Source of the DNA: Clarireedia homoeocarpa
Lineage: Eukaryota; Ascomycota; Leotiomycetes; Helotiales; Rutstroemiaceae
NCBI GenBank assembly: GCA_001465935.1
Contig: LNKV01000015.1
Span: 372,001 to 436,000 of the forward strand
Direction: 5' to 3'
DNA: 64,000 nucleotides
A model generated the notes under the pieces. The model was not told where the DNA came from. It searched no databases and saw only the letters and a list, made by a program, of their open reading frames with translations. Each line of letters begins with the position of its first letter. Position 1 is the first letter of the stretch. The position numbers and the translations under genes are program-made. Of the stretch, positions 47,041 through 57,877 are shown in pieces.

Positions 47041-47260
47041 CTCTCCCCTGCAGGGCACTCAAATCTCCGCAGGGAACCCCTAAACCTTCTGTACCTTGGT
47101 TTAAGGATGTGCGACCGATTGAGTAGCTTCAGATGGTGTCCGAAAAGTGTTCTAACCCGCTGCTACTCAGGCATGATCCGACCCGCTCTTAGCGGATGTA
47201 GGGCCTCCGGGCACTGCGGCCGTGACAAGCAACCGAGCTCCCGTCAGCTCCCGTCAGCTC
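47040..47260 (+). ncRNA. Group-I-intron-like RNA core (candidate, probably a relic)
   Basis: A GC-rich island within AT-rich DNA shows ordered pairings. ACTCAAATC (47057-47065) can pair with GATTGAGT (47117-47124), like P3. CCTAAACC (47079-47086) faces GGTTTAAGG (47098-47106), like the P5/P6 region. GAGTAGC (47121-47127) pairs exactly with GCTACTC (47162-47168). CCGCT (47183-47187) pairs with AGCGG (47191-47195). GTGCGACCGATTGAG and GATCCGACCC sit where R- and S-like segments would. This order resembles organellar group I introns. No host exons are visible, so it is more likely an inserted fragment than a functioning intron. The assignment is from pattern alone. Confidence 0.35.
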
Positions 47261-47875
47261 CCCCTGGGGGCTTGGCGGGCGTGGATGGAGCCTTTGGATT
47301 GATGGCAGATGACTATTTCTCTCCTTCAACAGACTCGCGGCAAGCCCAAGCCGATAACCGCCCTCGGGCGTGACGCGGTGGGCGGTATCCTCCTCCTTAA
47401 ACGACGCTCATACCTCAACTACAGAAGCACGGAGCGGAATCGAAGCAGAAAACCCTCAATTTTTATAGATTCATGTGTTTACGAAGTCACAGCGCTTTGG
47501 AACATTGTGCCGCCAATCTTGAAGCAACACAACGAGTTATCGAGAATCATGGTATGTGGACATCATTTACACTTTCATTGCAGATCTGCGGTCTAAGGCT
47601 TCTCAACACCCATTCGCAACTGGTGACATACTTCATTTCACCAGCTCTTTTTAGCAATCCTCGTATTTCTTGATCATTTTTAGCCAGCTTGCGAGCTTCA
47701 CAGACTCTGCGATCAATTTTGGTCACGGTTGTGGCATTCGCAAGGATTTTCTCATTGGTGACCTAACATCTTTTCTCAATGACTCCGCACCCACAGACCT
47801 AGCCTGAGATGACTAATAGCTAAATGTCCATCATTGAAAGAAAGATATACATACATCATATACTGATTTGAAATT

Positions 47876-48336
47876 AGAGAGAAGCAGGAAAAGAGCCCCA
47901 GGTTCTTCCAAACTCCCATCACAAGAATTCGACAACAAAACGCGGGAGGAAGACAATATGGAAGTCGACGACAGTAAAGCCATAGTATTTATCAAGCTCA
48001 ATCCAAACAGCGACTATGAAACTGTCGACCCCGATGCCAACCCTAGACTTCAAAGAAAGCGCAAGATCACGAAGATAAGAAACTGGGAGTTTACAGAAGG
48101 ACAGGATCTTACCGACCCCGAGTTTGCATTTCGAGACACAGTCAACGCTCTTCATGATCCTGCAGGACTGAGACAACCCAATCAAGATTGATGTGAGGCA
48201 ATATCGCCACATTTTACGTTTTGGTTGGAATAACCAACAGATCATTCGGGCCTTGAACGAAAGCTATCGTCAAATAAAATTTTGTGGTCACGGTGAAATT
48301 GGTCACGGTGGTACGGCTTCTCCACATTTACCATAG
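47876..48336 (+). pseudogene. Frameshifted fragment of the unnamed family
   Basis: From an acceptor-like ATTAG at 47871-47875 a frame encodes MEVDDSKAIVFIKLNPNSDY (ATG 47958) and then FAFRDTVNALHDPAGLRQP, stopping at about 48191. One base out of frame, overlapping the stop, the sequence continues with KIDVRQYRHILRFGWNNQQI and IRALNESYRQIKFCGH. This matches the W-N-N....I..LN..R core of the copies at 51.8 kb (YYYRHSLLRSDWNNPDVITA). It stops at 48334-48336 with no SANT-like part. No GT-AG pair repairs the shift. A sequencing error would also explain it, but the early end argues for decay. Confidence 0.5.
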
Positions 48337-49590
48337 TCGCAGAAAGAAAAGGATCTCTTAAAGCACCAAATAATCAAGTGCTTGCAGAATTAGGTATGAA
48401 TTACAAAGTTCTATCGGTTCAAATAGGCTAACTCCTGCTTCTAGTACACTCGAGAAGATATGCCGTGGGGCTAGATGCCAACCAACTTGAACACGAACCT
48501 GAAATACGTGAAACAACAAGCGAGACCTCCGTTGACTAAACTGAGCAAGTGGGATATTTTGGCCGGGAAAGGAGTCTTTATCGTGAAAAGTTATATGAAA
48601 ACAATCAACGATCGTTTATTTTCGGATTGAGTTGGAGCAGGATGCAAGAAACAATCTGAAAGTTTGGGGATATCTCACAGCGTCTTGATAAAAGCGAGCT
48701 GCCTCCCAGCAAATAAAGAAGCCTGAAGTATATGCTCATATTTTTGTGTTGTGTTGTGTCTGCTGCAGACAATGGAAGGGGCGAAGAACAAAGGGAAGAG
48801 TCCTGCGGATCGACAGCTCAGACAATGAGCTCCTTGCCAAGATATCAACCGAAAACGCATCTCGAAGGAAGGAGTGACGGAGGTGAAGGGCTACATACGG
48901 CTATTTGATTACATTGGGTTTTGAATTGTGGTTCTTCTTGTTTGAATTACCTATGTCACAACTTCTCACGGATTGGGTCGTGTTACAAAAAAAATCTATA
49001 GTTTAGATGAGAATGCTAAAGATCAGCATGGCAAAAAGACCTCATAGATAAAATGTGATTCAGAGCCTAGGTGCGATGGAGTATCTGTTTGACAGTCTCT
49101 AAATATAAAGTACGATCAATGTGGAACAGTCGCAAGTTTCTAAGGGCGGGCATAGCAACATATCTAGGATACTGCTAGTCTGTCACTTTGGCAACGATCA
49201 CGTTTAAAGAAGCACACTGATAACCATTAGAAAAATTTGCGTCTTATTCTTCATACATAGTTTCCGAATTGGATAAGAAAACTTCCTGCGTTTATATAGT
49301 TTCTGAACTGGATAAGAAAACGTCCTGTGTTCTCAAATTTTACATTTCCTTAAAAGCATAAAGAATTTCGCCGCAGCCCAACTCCCGCATATCCTGGCAC
49401 AGCATAAAATCAATACTACCACGTATGGTCTAACTGACTAATCAACCATTTCCTCAAAGACTGTCATGATTTCTGGGTGCTCGCCATCTTCAACATATCA
49501 TCTCTTGCAGCAATAACTTGTGAAATGTCAGATTTGGCTTTTGCCCTTCTTCATCGTTTCTACTTGCGTAGTCGGGAGGTTCATACCGTT
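48337..49590. other. Intergenic with one short tandem duplication
   Basis: No gene seen. It includes the 39-bp duplication at 49257-49334. Confidence 0.5.
49257..49334. repeat. 39-bp tandem duplication
   Basis: ATAGTTTCCGAATTGGATAA and what follows at 49257 is repeated from 49296 as ATAGTTTCTGAACTGGATAA. Most differences between the copies are C/T transitions. Confidence 0.85.
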
Positions 49591-50661
49591 CTAATCGTAA
49601 TTTATCTCCTTCTGTGAGTGCTCGCGGATCTTTGCCATAACACGAGCAGCGGAATCGTCGCGGAAGTAAGACATCTCCTGTCGCAGCTCATGCGCTGTTC
49701 TCAAAGGAACTCTTCGATTTTGTCGAAGAGGTAAGGAAGGTATGAATGCCTGGCGCTTGTAACCTCGCTTGGCATTTGGAACATTGTATTGACGTGCAGC
49801 TCCCATGGACCCTTCTTGTTGCACCATCCTCTCGATCCGAGAATTGTAGGCCTCTGCGATTGCAGCCCAGTCTATAGTGTCTCCTCCTTTCTGATGGGTC
49901 TGAACAATGGTCACCAGAATATCTCTCTCTTCAATAGTCCAAAATTTAGCATTGTCGTATGGCTTACCAACGCAGCGGCGAATAACCTGTTCTCTCCAAG
50001 CATTAAGTTTTCTTACATCCTCCCTCTTCCCCAAATTCACTTTTCTTCCATACACATGATCGACGCGGCCTTTGATAAACTCTCCTGGAAGTTCTGGGTT
50101 GTCCCATTCTTCGCTTAATCTGATACGTAATAGATCACGTCGCGGATTGTTCAAAAAAGCTCGACTACGATCAATCGTACCGTCTTCAATACAGCGTCGC
50201 CCTCGGATTCCTGAAGATCGATGCGTTTCAGTGCTCTATGATCAAATTAGTACTGAAGATAAGGAAGGAGGCTGGCCAATTCATACATTAGCTGCCAAGT
50301 CATCTTCAGTCATTTCGTGTGGGCTCTGGGCTTGGGTCTTCTTCAAATCTTCTTCTGTGAGAACGCGGTCTGAGCCTTCTTTATCAATCTTGACGAAGGT
50401 ATAATGACCTGACAATTGCACTAATGCTCTGGCGGCAGCCATAACATCGGCGGGGCTCTCTGAAAGATCACCATTTTCGTCGTATTCTACATCAGTCTCT
50501 TGAGAAAAAGAATCTTGAGGGCTGTCAGGTACCACACGTAAAGCGGCAGAATTATTCTTTTGCTTACACGATTCCATGTCATCTTCGAGAGCAGCTTGGT
50601 TAGAATCAAGCTCAATAGATGATGAGAGATGCTTGTTCAAGCCGCGCGTAATCGCAACCAT
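49591..50661 (-). CDS. Unnamed family member C (core plus SANT/Myb-like region)
   Basis: Not recognised by name. Exons on the minus strand are 50661-50287 and 50235-49591 (51-bp intron with GTATGA donor, TACTAAT branch, CATAG acceptor), giving 339 residues. The N-terminus is acidic (ETDVEYDENGDLSESPADVM). The core reads RCIEDGTIDRSRAFLNNPRR, DLLRIRLSEEWDNPEL and REDVRKLNAWREQVIRR. The SANT-like set is FWTIEERDILVTIVQTHQKG then DTIDWAAIAEAYNSRI (about residues 225-265). A basic stretch (RQYNVPNAKRGYKRQAF) follows and the protein ends with a predicted helical tail (AARVMAKIREHSQKEINYD). Its opposite orientation relative to neighbours shows the cluster is not a simple head-to-tail array. Likely nuclear; role unknown. 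Confidence 0.7.
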
Positions 50662-51815
50662 AGCTTTAGATTTTTAACGAGGGTCTGCGAGAGAAGTAGA
50701 TGCTTAACAAACAAAGGCTGCACAAAGTTGTGTGAAGATAATGTTTAGAGAAATGGTATTTGATTAGGAGTCGACGAGAAGATCAATGGCACGTCAAAGT
50801 GACACCACTTAGAGGAAAAGTGAAAATTGAGGTTTGAGACAGGTAGACACCTTGTGAGACCTTTTTAAAGCTGAACCGTCGGAAATAAAAGATCAAAGTC
50901 ATGAAAATAAACGAAGAGTGAGTTACTTCAAAGTCCTAAATGGGAAGAGGTATTTCCATATGCGGAAATATATGATATCACAGAAGAAAGTATTGGCTGA
51001 CTTGATATCAGAACGTTTTAGCATTTACTCCTGCTGCCTTGAGGATTGAAGAACGGTCAGCTCACAGATCTCTTCTTCAGGGAGTCTATTTCTTACTGTG
51101 CTAGTCCCATTGAGCAAGGATACTGCGTTCTGAACAAGCCCTCACCTTCTATACCTAGACTTTTAAGTGAATGAATTGCTAATTTACGCCCTCACACTAC
51201 TATCAATTCTTGACTTGAAGTCATTTAAAAATCCCAAAAACACCGTCTTCTTTATAATATCCCAGATATATATTGTTCGTCTTGAGCAGTACTGGACTGT
51301 TCAGCCTACTTAAAACTCTTTACTTTTCTAAAAGATCTTCTCATTCTTGCAAAATTATCTCCGATCTAAAACCTACTCGGCGAGTCAAGTCTTGTTCTAG
51401 ACCAAGTGACTGTAATAATAACGCGTAACTACAGTAACAGGTTTTACGACTAGGCACTTTTGAATTCACTACTCTGCAGAAGAAAGCCTAGACTTTTTAG
51501 GTAAGAACACCGCTGTATGTATGAATATGTGCCAGATTTAGATCAAGTTGACATCTTTTTTCTCTCTCTCATCATCAGCCTTCTTGCAGCAAGATCGAAA
51601 ATCCCAATCAACCACCGTGTTTCGACAAAATATGAAGACTACGTCTATTCCATCACGTTTCCATTGAGGAGAACAAAACCATATGTTCATTGCAAAACAA
51701 CATCTCAAGGTACGTGACTATACTATCTTCATTCTCATCTCGCAAGAGTAGACGAACGAGATATTTTCTTGCTGCTGCTTGGGTAGCTCCGAATTTAATC
51801 TAATAGACGTCACAG
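50662..51815. other. Intergenic and leader of member D, with a probable 5'-UTR intron
   Basis: A GTACGT donor at about 51714 and a CACAG acceptor at 51811-51815 directly abutting the ATG at 51816 suggest a roughly 100-bp intron in the 5' leader. The upstream open frame (51517-51717) is out of frame with the gene if spliced this way. Confidence 0.4.
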
Positions 51816-53979
51816 ATGGCGCAAGATTCCAGCTCCGTTTCATTTCTCCAGGCATTCCCTTTGCTTGCTCGCGAGTTCAGGAGAAGAAATGATTGTAAAG
51901 CATCAGAAACGCAAAGAAAAATAAAAGCTCTTATTGACGACATTCATCCCCAAGGTTACGAAATGCTCGATGGAATTGACATAAATGACGATAGATCTAT
52001 TGCTCGCATTTTAAACGCATGTGTATATTCGGAGAAGTTCCAAGAGGAGCGAGACCCAGTCGAAAATCCCGCCGAACTCGCCCTGACCGCCGCCGAAAAA
52101 CACGCGGTTGATGCACTTGTCAAACTCACCTTGACCGCCGCCGAAAATCAAGTGGTTGATGCGCTTGCCAAACTTTACAACAGGAATGGCCTCCTACGAG
52201 ACGTTATTCGTTTGCTTATATTGACTCGATCTAACCGAGACTTCAAATTCGAAGGAGTTTTTTTCAAAGTTTGGGTCATAAAACTTTTGCCATACTTGCT
52301 GGCGTTGGACCCGACCGTCGACCGAGCACAATACGAAATAGCGCTTTCGCAACTTCGACAAACATGCGATGTATTGAGAAATTACGAAACACACAGAATC
52401 AAGTCCGAGAACTCTACCAATTCGAAGGTCAGTCAAACTGCAACAACTACGGCTAAAGAAAGCGATATCAAACATGCAGAAGTATAGTGCCCCTATTGAT
52501 TATTTGGGGAAGGAATTTGTTAATTTGCGTGCAGCAGCGTTCCACAACTCTGGACCAAGGAACACGAAGCAAAAAGGAAACTATCGCGAACCAGGTCGAC
52601 GCTAGAAACAAAGCAAAGCAGATGGGTTTGATTAGAAAGTCTCATCTATGCAGTGACTCTACCGGCCAGGGGCCAACGAAGGTGACTTTCTGCCAGAGAG
52701 ACGCTAATCTAGTGAGGCCCAAACAGATTGGGGGACTTGCAAGTAGCAATCTTGTATCGAAGAGAAATTTCCACATCATTGATGAACCACCTGAGGTCGA
52801 AAAGGATGTAGCCAGCAGCTACAGTACAGCTAAGCGATCAAAACTGGATGTGAGTCTAACAATCAAGTATGAAAACTGCGGCGACAGCACTAACTTTTGA
52901 CTACTACAGACTAGCCATAACTTTCCGAGAGGTAGACCTTTGGTAAACCATGAAGAACATCAAAAGACAGAAGCAAAGGTGAGAAGCATTCTCCCCCCCT
53001 TATAAGCTTGCTACTCCGTATTGAAACCGAGATCAGATGAAAGACGTGGCGGTCCCAAAAACATCCAGTCCACTTTTCCAAAGCACGAGAACAAGAAACC
53101 AAACAAAAGCAGCGATGAGGATGGCAGAGGACCTAATTTATGATACACGTACTAAGGGTGATGTTGCTTCCTTGGGAAGTGATGTTATCTGGAAAGATGA
53201 TGACTTTGTCGTAAGTGAATCTGCAGTAAAGCTATCCATCATTCGCAGACATAGGAAATGTTGACAGGGAACTTACGCAGCCTCACCAAACTCACAAACG
53301 CCTTAAGAATAATATCTACATCAGCGCTGACAATGATCGCTCTCCTTGCGTTCTTGGAAAACCAGACATTTCCAAACTTAAAATAACCTACCATGTCGAG
53401 AGACCTGACAAACGCAACCCTTCTCGAAACATCAGGCTCGAAGATGTAGTGTACTACTATAGACACTCTCTTCTCAGGAGTGACTGGAATAATCCTGACG
53501 TTATCACAGCGATAAATAAATGGAGGGCCCAAAACTTTGTTCGCTTGATCGGTCCCCTTATTGAAAAAAGATCACATTGGATCATACCTGAGATGCACAA
53601 ACTTTGCGATTTTCTTGAACCTCATTTGAGAACAGCGGAAGTAGGAGGAAGATGGTCTCTGGTAGATTGGGATGCTATTCAAGAAACGTACAACAACTAC
53701 TGGGCCGGAAAAACTCAGTCAGGATCGGAGCTTAAAGCCGAAACTAAATACTTCACGAACAACGGTAGCCCCAAGAATTCATCAACGAAGCAGCTCGGGC
53801 TTGATCGTGAAGCTCCAAAGAGGACGGGGTGTGGTTTGCGGAACGCGATGAACAAGTTTACGGACCCCAGAGCCACATCATTGGTTGCTGCTGCCCGCGA
53901 TGCTGATTGCGCTGCCGGTCATGTTGATCGCTCTGGCCCTCGCAGACGACGAATTACGATTGAACAACGACACGATTGA
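51816..53979 (+). CDS. Unnamed family member D (multi-exon, one unresolved junction)
   Basis: Not recognised by name. Supported exons are 51816-52481, 52535-52849, 52910-52978, 53037-53210 and about 53269-53979. The N-terminal 220 residues are helical and include a 16-residue duplication (LTAAEKHAVDALVKLT, LTAAENQVVDALAKLY). A basic middle follows. The last exon carries the core (YYYRHSLLRSDWNNPDVITA, INKWRAQNF) and the SANT-like set (HWIIPEMHKLCDFLEPHL then SLVDWDAIQETYNNYW). It ends in an Arg-rich tail (SGPRRRRITIEQRHD). The junction after 53210 (a strong GTAAGT donor) does not meet the last exon in frame with the GACAG acceptor at 53267; a 34-bp intron would, but is implausibly short. Either a frameshift has broken the gene or it comprises two genes. 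Confidence 0.55.
52083..52178. repeat. 48-bp coding tandem duplication
   Basis: Two 48-bp units start at 52083 and 52131 (CTGACCGCCGCCGAAAA and TTGACCGCCGCCGAAAA). They encode the duplicated 16-residue segment of member D and keep the frame. Confidence 0.88.
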
Positions 53980-55496
53980 ACTTCTAAGTATAATAAGCGA
54001 AGCATGCGGGGATCAAACAATGTGGGTTTTTCGGTATTTGAAAACGATTAAGGTCTTAATTTTCGCGGGTCTTCCAGGCTGTCGCATTTGCGTGTAAGTA
54101 ATCTCCCTCAACTTACTTTGGATAGTACCACCTACACGACGATGCTTATACACATTCTATCAGCAGGGAAGGTTTCATGTCCATTTTGAGAAGAGTTGAT
54201 GATGAATCACGAGTGATGGGTCACTAATGTTTTTTCTTGTGAAGGATGAACATGCGGGGCAGGAAGTTTATTCGAGCTATAGGTCACACTGTTTTTTCTT
54301 GTGAAGGTTGAATATACGGGGCAGGAAGTTTATTCGAGCTATAGGTCACTACTGTTTTTTCTTGTGAAGGTCGAACATGCGGGGCAGGAAGTTTATTCGA
54401 GCTATGGGGGATACAAAGAAGAGAAATATCCTTCTCATCTTTGACACTGATTTTACTTATTTTGTTCGTTGGTTTCTTTCACATCGATGTTGGCGTGGCA
54501 GACACAGTGGCAATGAGAAACGGGCCGCCGAAGTAAGGGGCCTATAGCAGCGTCCTCTACTATTAAAAACAGCGAGCACCTCTTTTCGAACCTAACTCTT
54601 TACATCTTCCATTTGCCGACTAATGATAGCGAACTGCTTAGAATTATATCTTGTACCTCTCTTCTATGTAATGTGAAGTTACCCAATCGAAAGTAATCAT
54701 TTCAAGAGACACAATATTAAAGTGAGTCGTAATCTATGTGTGTGTAACACAATCGACCTTGTGGAAGGAGGACTAAGCTCCTACTCTCGGCGTGATGCAA
54801 CGGCACAAAAAGGCTGATGGTACGTGACAACCTTCAACATTCACTTTCAAGCCGAGACTCAGGAAGTCCGTCTCTTTGGTACGATTAATGCACATATTCC
54901 TATTATTTAGATATTATGGTACAAGATTCGGTATTTTTAAACTATCCTGCTTGCGTGCTTAAGAAACAAGCCGACTAATTCTACGTTGGCGTTAGGGACA
55001 AGTAAATCGCTGCCTCTTCAAGCGTCTAGAGACTCTCAAGAATAAAACTTGGTGGAAACACGTTTATTTAGCGCTCAACCACATGAACCGTTTTGCCAGC
55101 TTGTAGCAGCGATGAAAGGAAAACGAGGTGCTCATGGATGTTCAAGGTATTGTTCCATAATTTTATCCTACGTTGGCAGTAACGTAGATGGTATATACAG
55201 CCTCGATAGAAAAACGTGCATTGGCAATGAGTCAGCCTCGTTGCTGGCACCCCGACCAGTAGCATTTTCAAGTGAACACATCAGAAGAGAGATTGCTTGA
55301 CGTACTGTAGTAATGGATAAACCAAGAAAACTTACAAAGCCTGCTGAATCCTTCCACTCACTGATTCCCTGATCTCTGCCTTCTTTTTCTCTCACGTAAA
55401 CTCGAATTGCAATCCTTTTGCTCCTCCTGTAAGACAATCCGCAGCTCACTCTTTGCTCCACTCTGCATCTTCAATATTTCCCCGCAGACAAAAAGA
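53980..55496. other. Intergenic with a minisatellite
   Basis: No gene is supported; the frame at 55049-55300 has no splice support or relatives here. The 62-63-bp repeat is listed separately. Confidence 0.5.
54221..54406. repeat. 62-63-bp minisatellite, three copies
   Basis: Units begin at about 54229, 54291 and 54354 with GTTTTTTCTTGTGAAGG and continue CGGGGCAGGAAGTTTATTCG. Copies differ mainly by C/T and A/G transitions (AACATGC, AATATAC, AACATGC). Confidence 0.9.
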
Positions 55497-57452
55497 ATGA
55501 GGTTCAAACATGAGACGATGAGTACTTTGGTAGAGAGATTTCCAAGATCCAGTCTGCCAGAATATGCAGATATGCAAAGCTCTCAGACCGCCATTCACAC
55601 CAACAGGTCACTTCTTACGCAGCCACGAAGTAACGAAGCAAGCGAAGAAAACAGAAGCGAGTACCAGATTCGAGAGAATTTACTTCCTCGTACTCCTGTA
55701 GTGCTACAGTCATAGAAAATGACGAGGTTACTTTGCTGGCTGAAGATTGTTCCTCTAGGCGACACTGTGTCTCTCTTTGGATGAAGTGCAGCAAGTTCCC
55801 TCACACAGCTGTCAGTATTTATCTAGTTTTTGAAATGATAGTTCTACTCTTGATACTAATTCTCTCAAGCTTCTCTAGATCTTAACACTCATTTTCGGAG
55901 CCGCAAGCGACAGCGCGGTGACGCTGGTAGCCGGAAGAGCAGTCACAACAGCTACAGCAACCTTCATACTTACATCCACGATGGCTTACCTGCTTCTAAT
56001 TGGAATGAAATCTCTTTCCATCACGAGAGACATCACATGCCTGTGTCGACACGGTATCCTCCTCCCCTTTTTCGTCAATATCACGGTCCAGTCGGCTACA
56101 ATAATTTGAGCAAGGCACACCCAGCAGACACTTCTTTTCGCCGGCAGCTTTCTCTACTCTTGTCTAATCAATATTCTGCTGAAGACTATCCGCAGAGCCA
56201 TTTGCGGCCTACGTTTGGACGATTGTTTGATCCAATAATATTGGATCTATCTCCAGAAAACTCACGACCTGCTTTAGTATCACCACAGATTATATCAAAA
56301 ACTCACAAACCATCATCTGCAACCCCGCCAGTGTCTTTCGGAACTAATTTTGCTTCCACAGTCACAGAAATTAAGAAACCCAATCTTTCTGTAACTTTAG
56401 AGCCATGCTTCGAAGGTTGCTTTGCTTTACTTATACGTCGCAGCAACCGCGAAACATTGGTCGTCTGCCAGGCACTCTAAAGAAAAATCAAGAAATCTTT
56501 ACATACTCACTACCGTCATCGTTCGAGCGGAATGCCAAGGTAACTCAATACTCTAATTTAGTTGCATGAGCAGTTCTGCATAGCTAATACATCGATAGAG
56601 AATCGTGCAAAAAAGCCGAAACTATAAACCTTCTGTTCAACCACACGACCACATTCAGTCTTGACGAGAACTTGACTACCATGCTAAATCCTTTCGTCAA
56701 GAAGGTAAAACTGTTGTAGCTCTCGTTTCTGACGATGGCAAGAAGTGGGAGTATCACTATCCAGGAACTTTAGGCACGGAGTACTGAAAGAATAATACAG
56801 AGATCGGGAACAGACCCAACGAATGGAACAACGAAATCCTCCGATGTAGACTCCCTCGCGATTCCCTGCCGTCGAAAAGGGCTTGCCTCTGGTCAATCGA
56901 CGACAAAGTTGGACGGGGTTAGAGAAGGACCGCCTCGAGAGACTGATCATAGATTTCATTCGGAAAAAGAAAACCGCTCCTAAGCGTCACGATTGGGTTC
57001 GCATTGCAGAGTCAGAGAATAATGAGTTCTAGGGTGGTAACAGGATGCCGGGTATTGCAAGGGAAACAACCATCTCTCGTAGCCTACCCATCGACAAGCT
57101 TTCGGTGACACGAGGAGGTACGTTTACTCGGAAGGAAGGTATATATCCTGCTCGAGCCGCTGCAGAGATTCAAATTATGCTATACAGATGGCCGGATATT
57201 CAACAAAACATGAGTGATGAGATTAGGATACTTGGTGGAACAGCGCTGAGTTTTAACGATTCCGACACTGACTTGAGCGACTCGGAAAGCTGTGAGGAGC
57301 TTTCTGAACAAAAGAACGATATAACTGATGCCGATGAGACCGAAGATGACAAGCAAGATAAGCAGCAAAATAACAAGTCTGATGATGGAAAATCGGGCTT
57401 GGACAGATATTCTGGAGCTCAAGAAGAAATAGGCAGTGTGTACGACGCATGA
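55497..57452 (+). pseudogene. Degenerate copy of the unnamed family
   Basis: Pieces of a gene lie in order but are broken. An open start (MRFKHETMSTLVERFPRSS, 55497) is followed by a long frame (about 55880-56480) with FRSRKRQRGDAGSRKSSHN and PVSTRYPPPLFRQYHGPVG. At 56690-56870 a core-like piece EGKTVVALVSDDGKKWEYHY, then a stop, then NRPNEWNNEILRCRLP appears. In another frame, the SANT-like set SWTGLEKDRLERLIIDFIRK and RHDWVRIAESENNEF precedes an in-frame TAG at 57030-57032. The same frame continues past this stop to 57452 as RMPGIARETTISRSLP and an acidic tail (DSDTDLSDSESCEELSEQ). Several stops and frame changes lack matching splice sites, so I call it a pseudogene. Confidence 0.6.
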
Positions 57453-57877
57453 AAGTTATACTTCACCAGGATTAGGTCTCTGATCAGGAATACACATATT
57501 TACAAGCTGAATAGGTTCGAAACCAATTGTATCTTTGATTTTGTTCTAACTTTTGTCATGATCTTCTTTGAAACCTCATCTACCATTGATATGTCATCCG
57601 TTACGTCTTTTTTGACTCGATATTCTTAACTACTTTAAACTGCATGCTAAGAACTGGGGCTGCCAAACATGCTAGTTTGTGCAATGTCGCTGAGCACTAA
57701 GAGCACTAATAGCCAAGTGTTTGATACAGTAGCTCATGGATGTACTATCTTGAAAAATGTATGAACAGACATAATAAAAACTAAAGAAAACGGGTGCTCC
57801 CCGAGCTGGCAACATTCAAACCTTGCCCAAATGCCCCGCTGCATATTCGTACACAACATACAGTATCTTACATTCAA
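57453..57877. other. Intergenic, no feature seen
   Basis: 3' flanks of the degenerate copy and of the ATPase gene. GGTTCGAAACC at about 57513 resembles a tRNA B box but there is no matching A box or cloverleaf. Confidence 0.5.

Noticed and set aside
47029..47373. 114-residue frame over the GC-rich island
   Set aside because: No protein family resemblance; the base-pairing order fits a structured RNA better, and the frame has no splice or start context.
44725..49590. Transposon in the gene desert
   Set aside because: I found no terminal inverted or long direct repeats and no transposase or reverse-transcriptase motifs.
57508..57524. GGTTCGAAACC as a tRNA B box
   Set aside because: No A box, acceptor stem or anticodon arm could be built around it.
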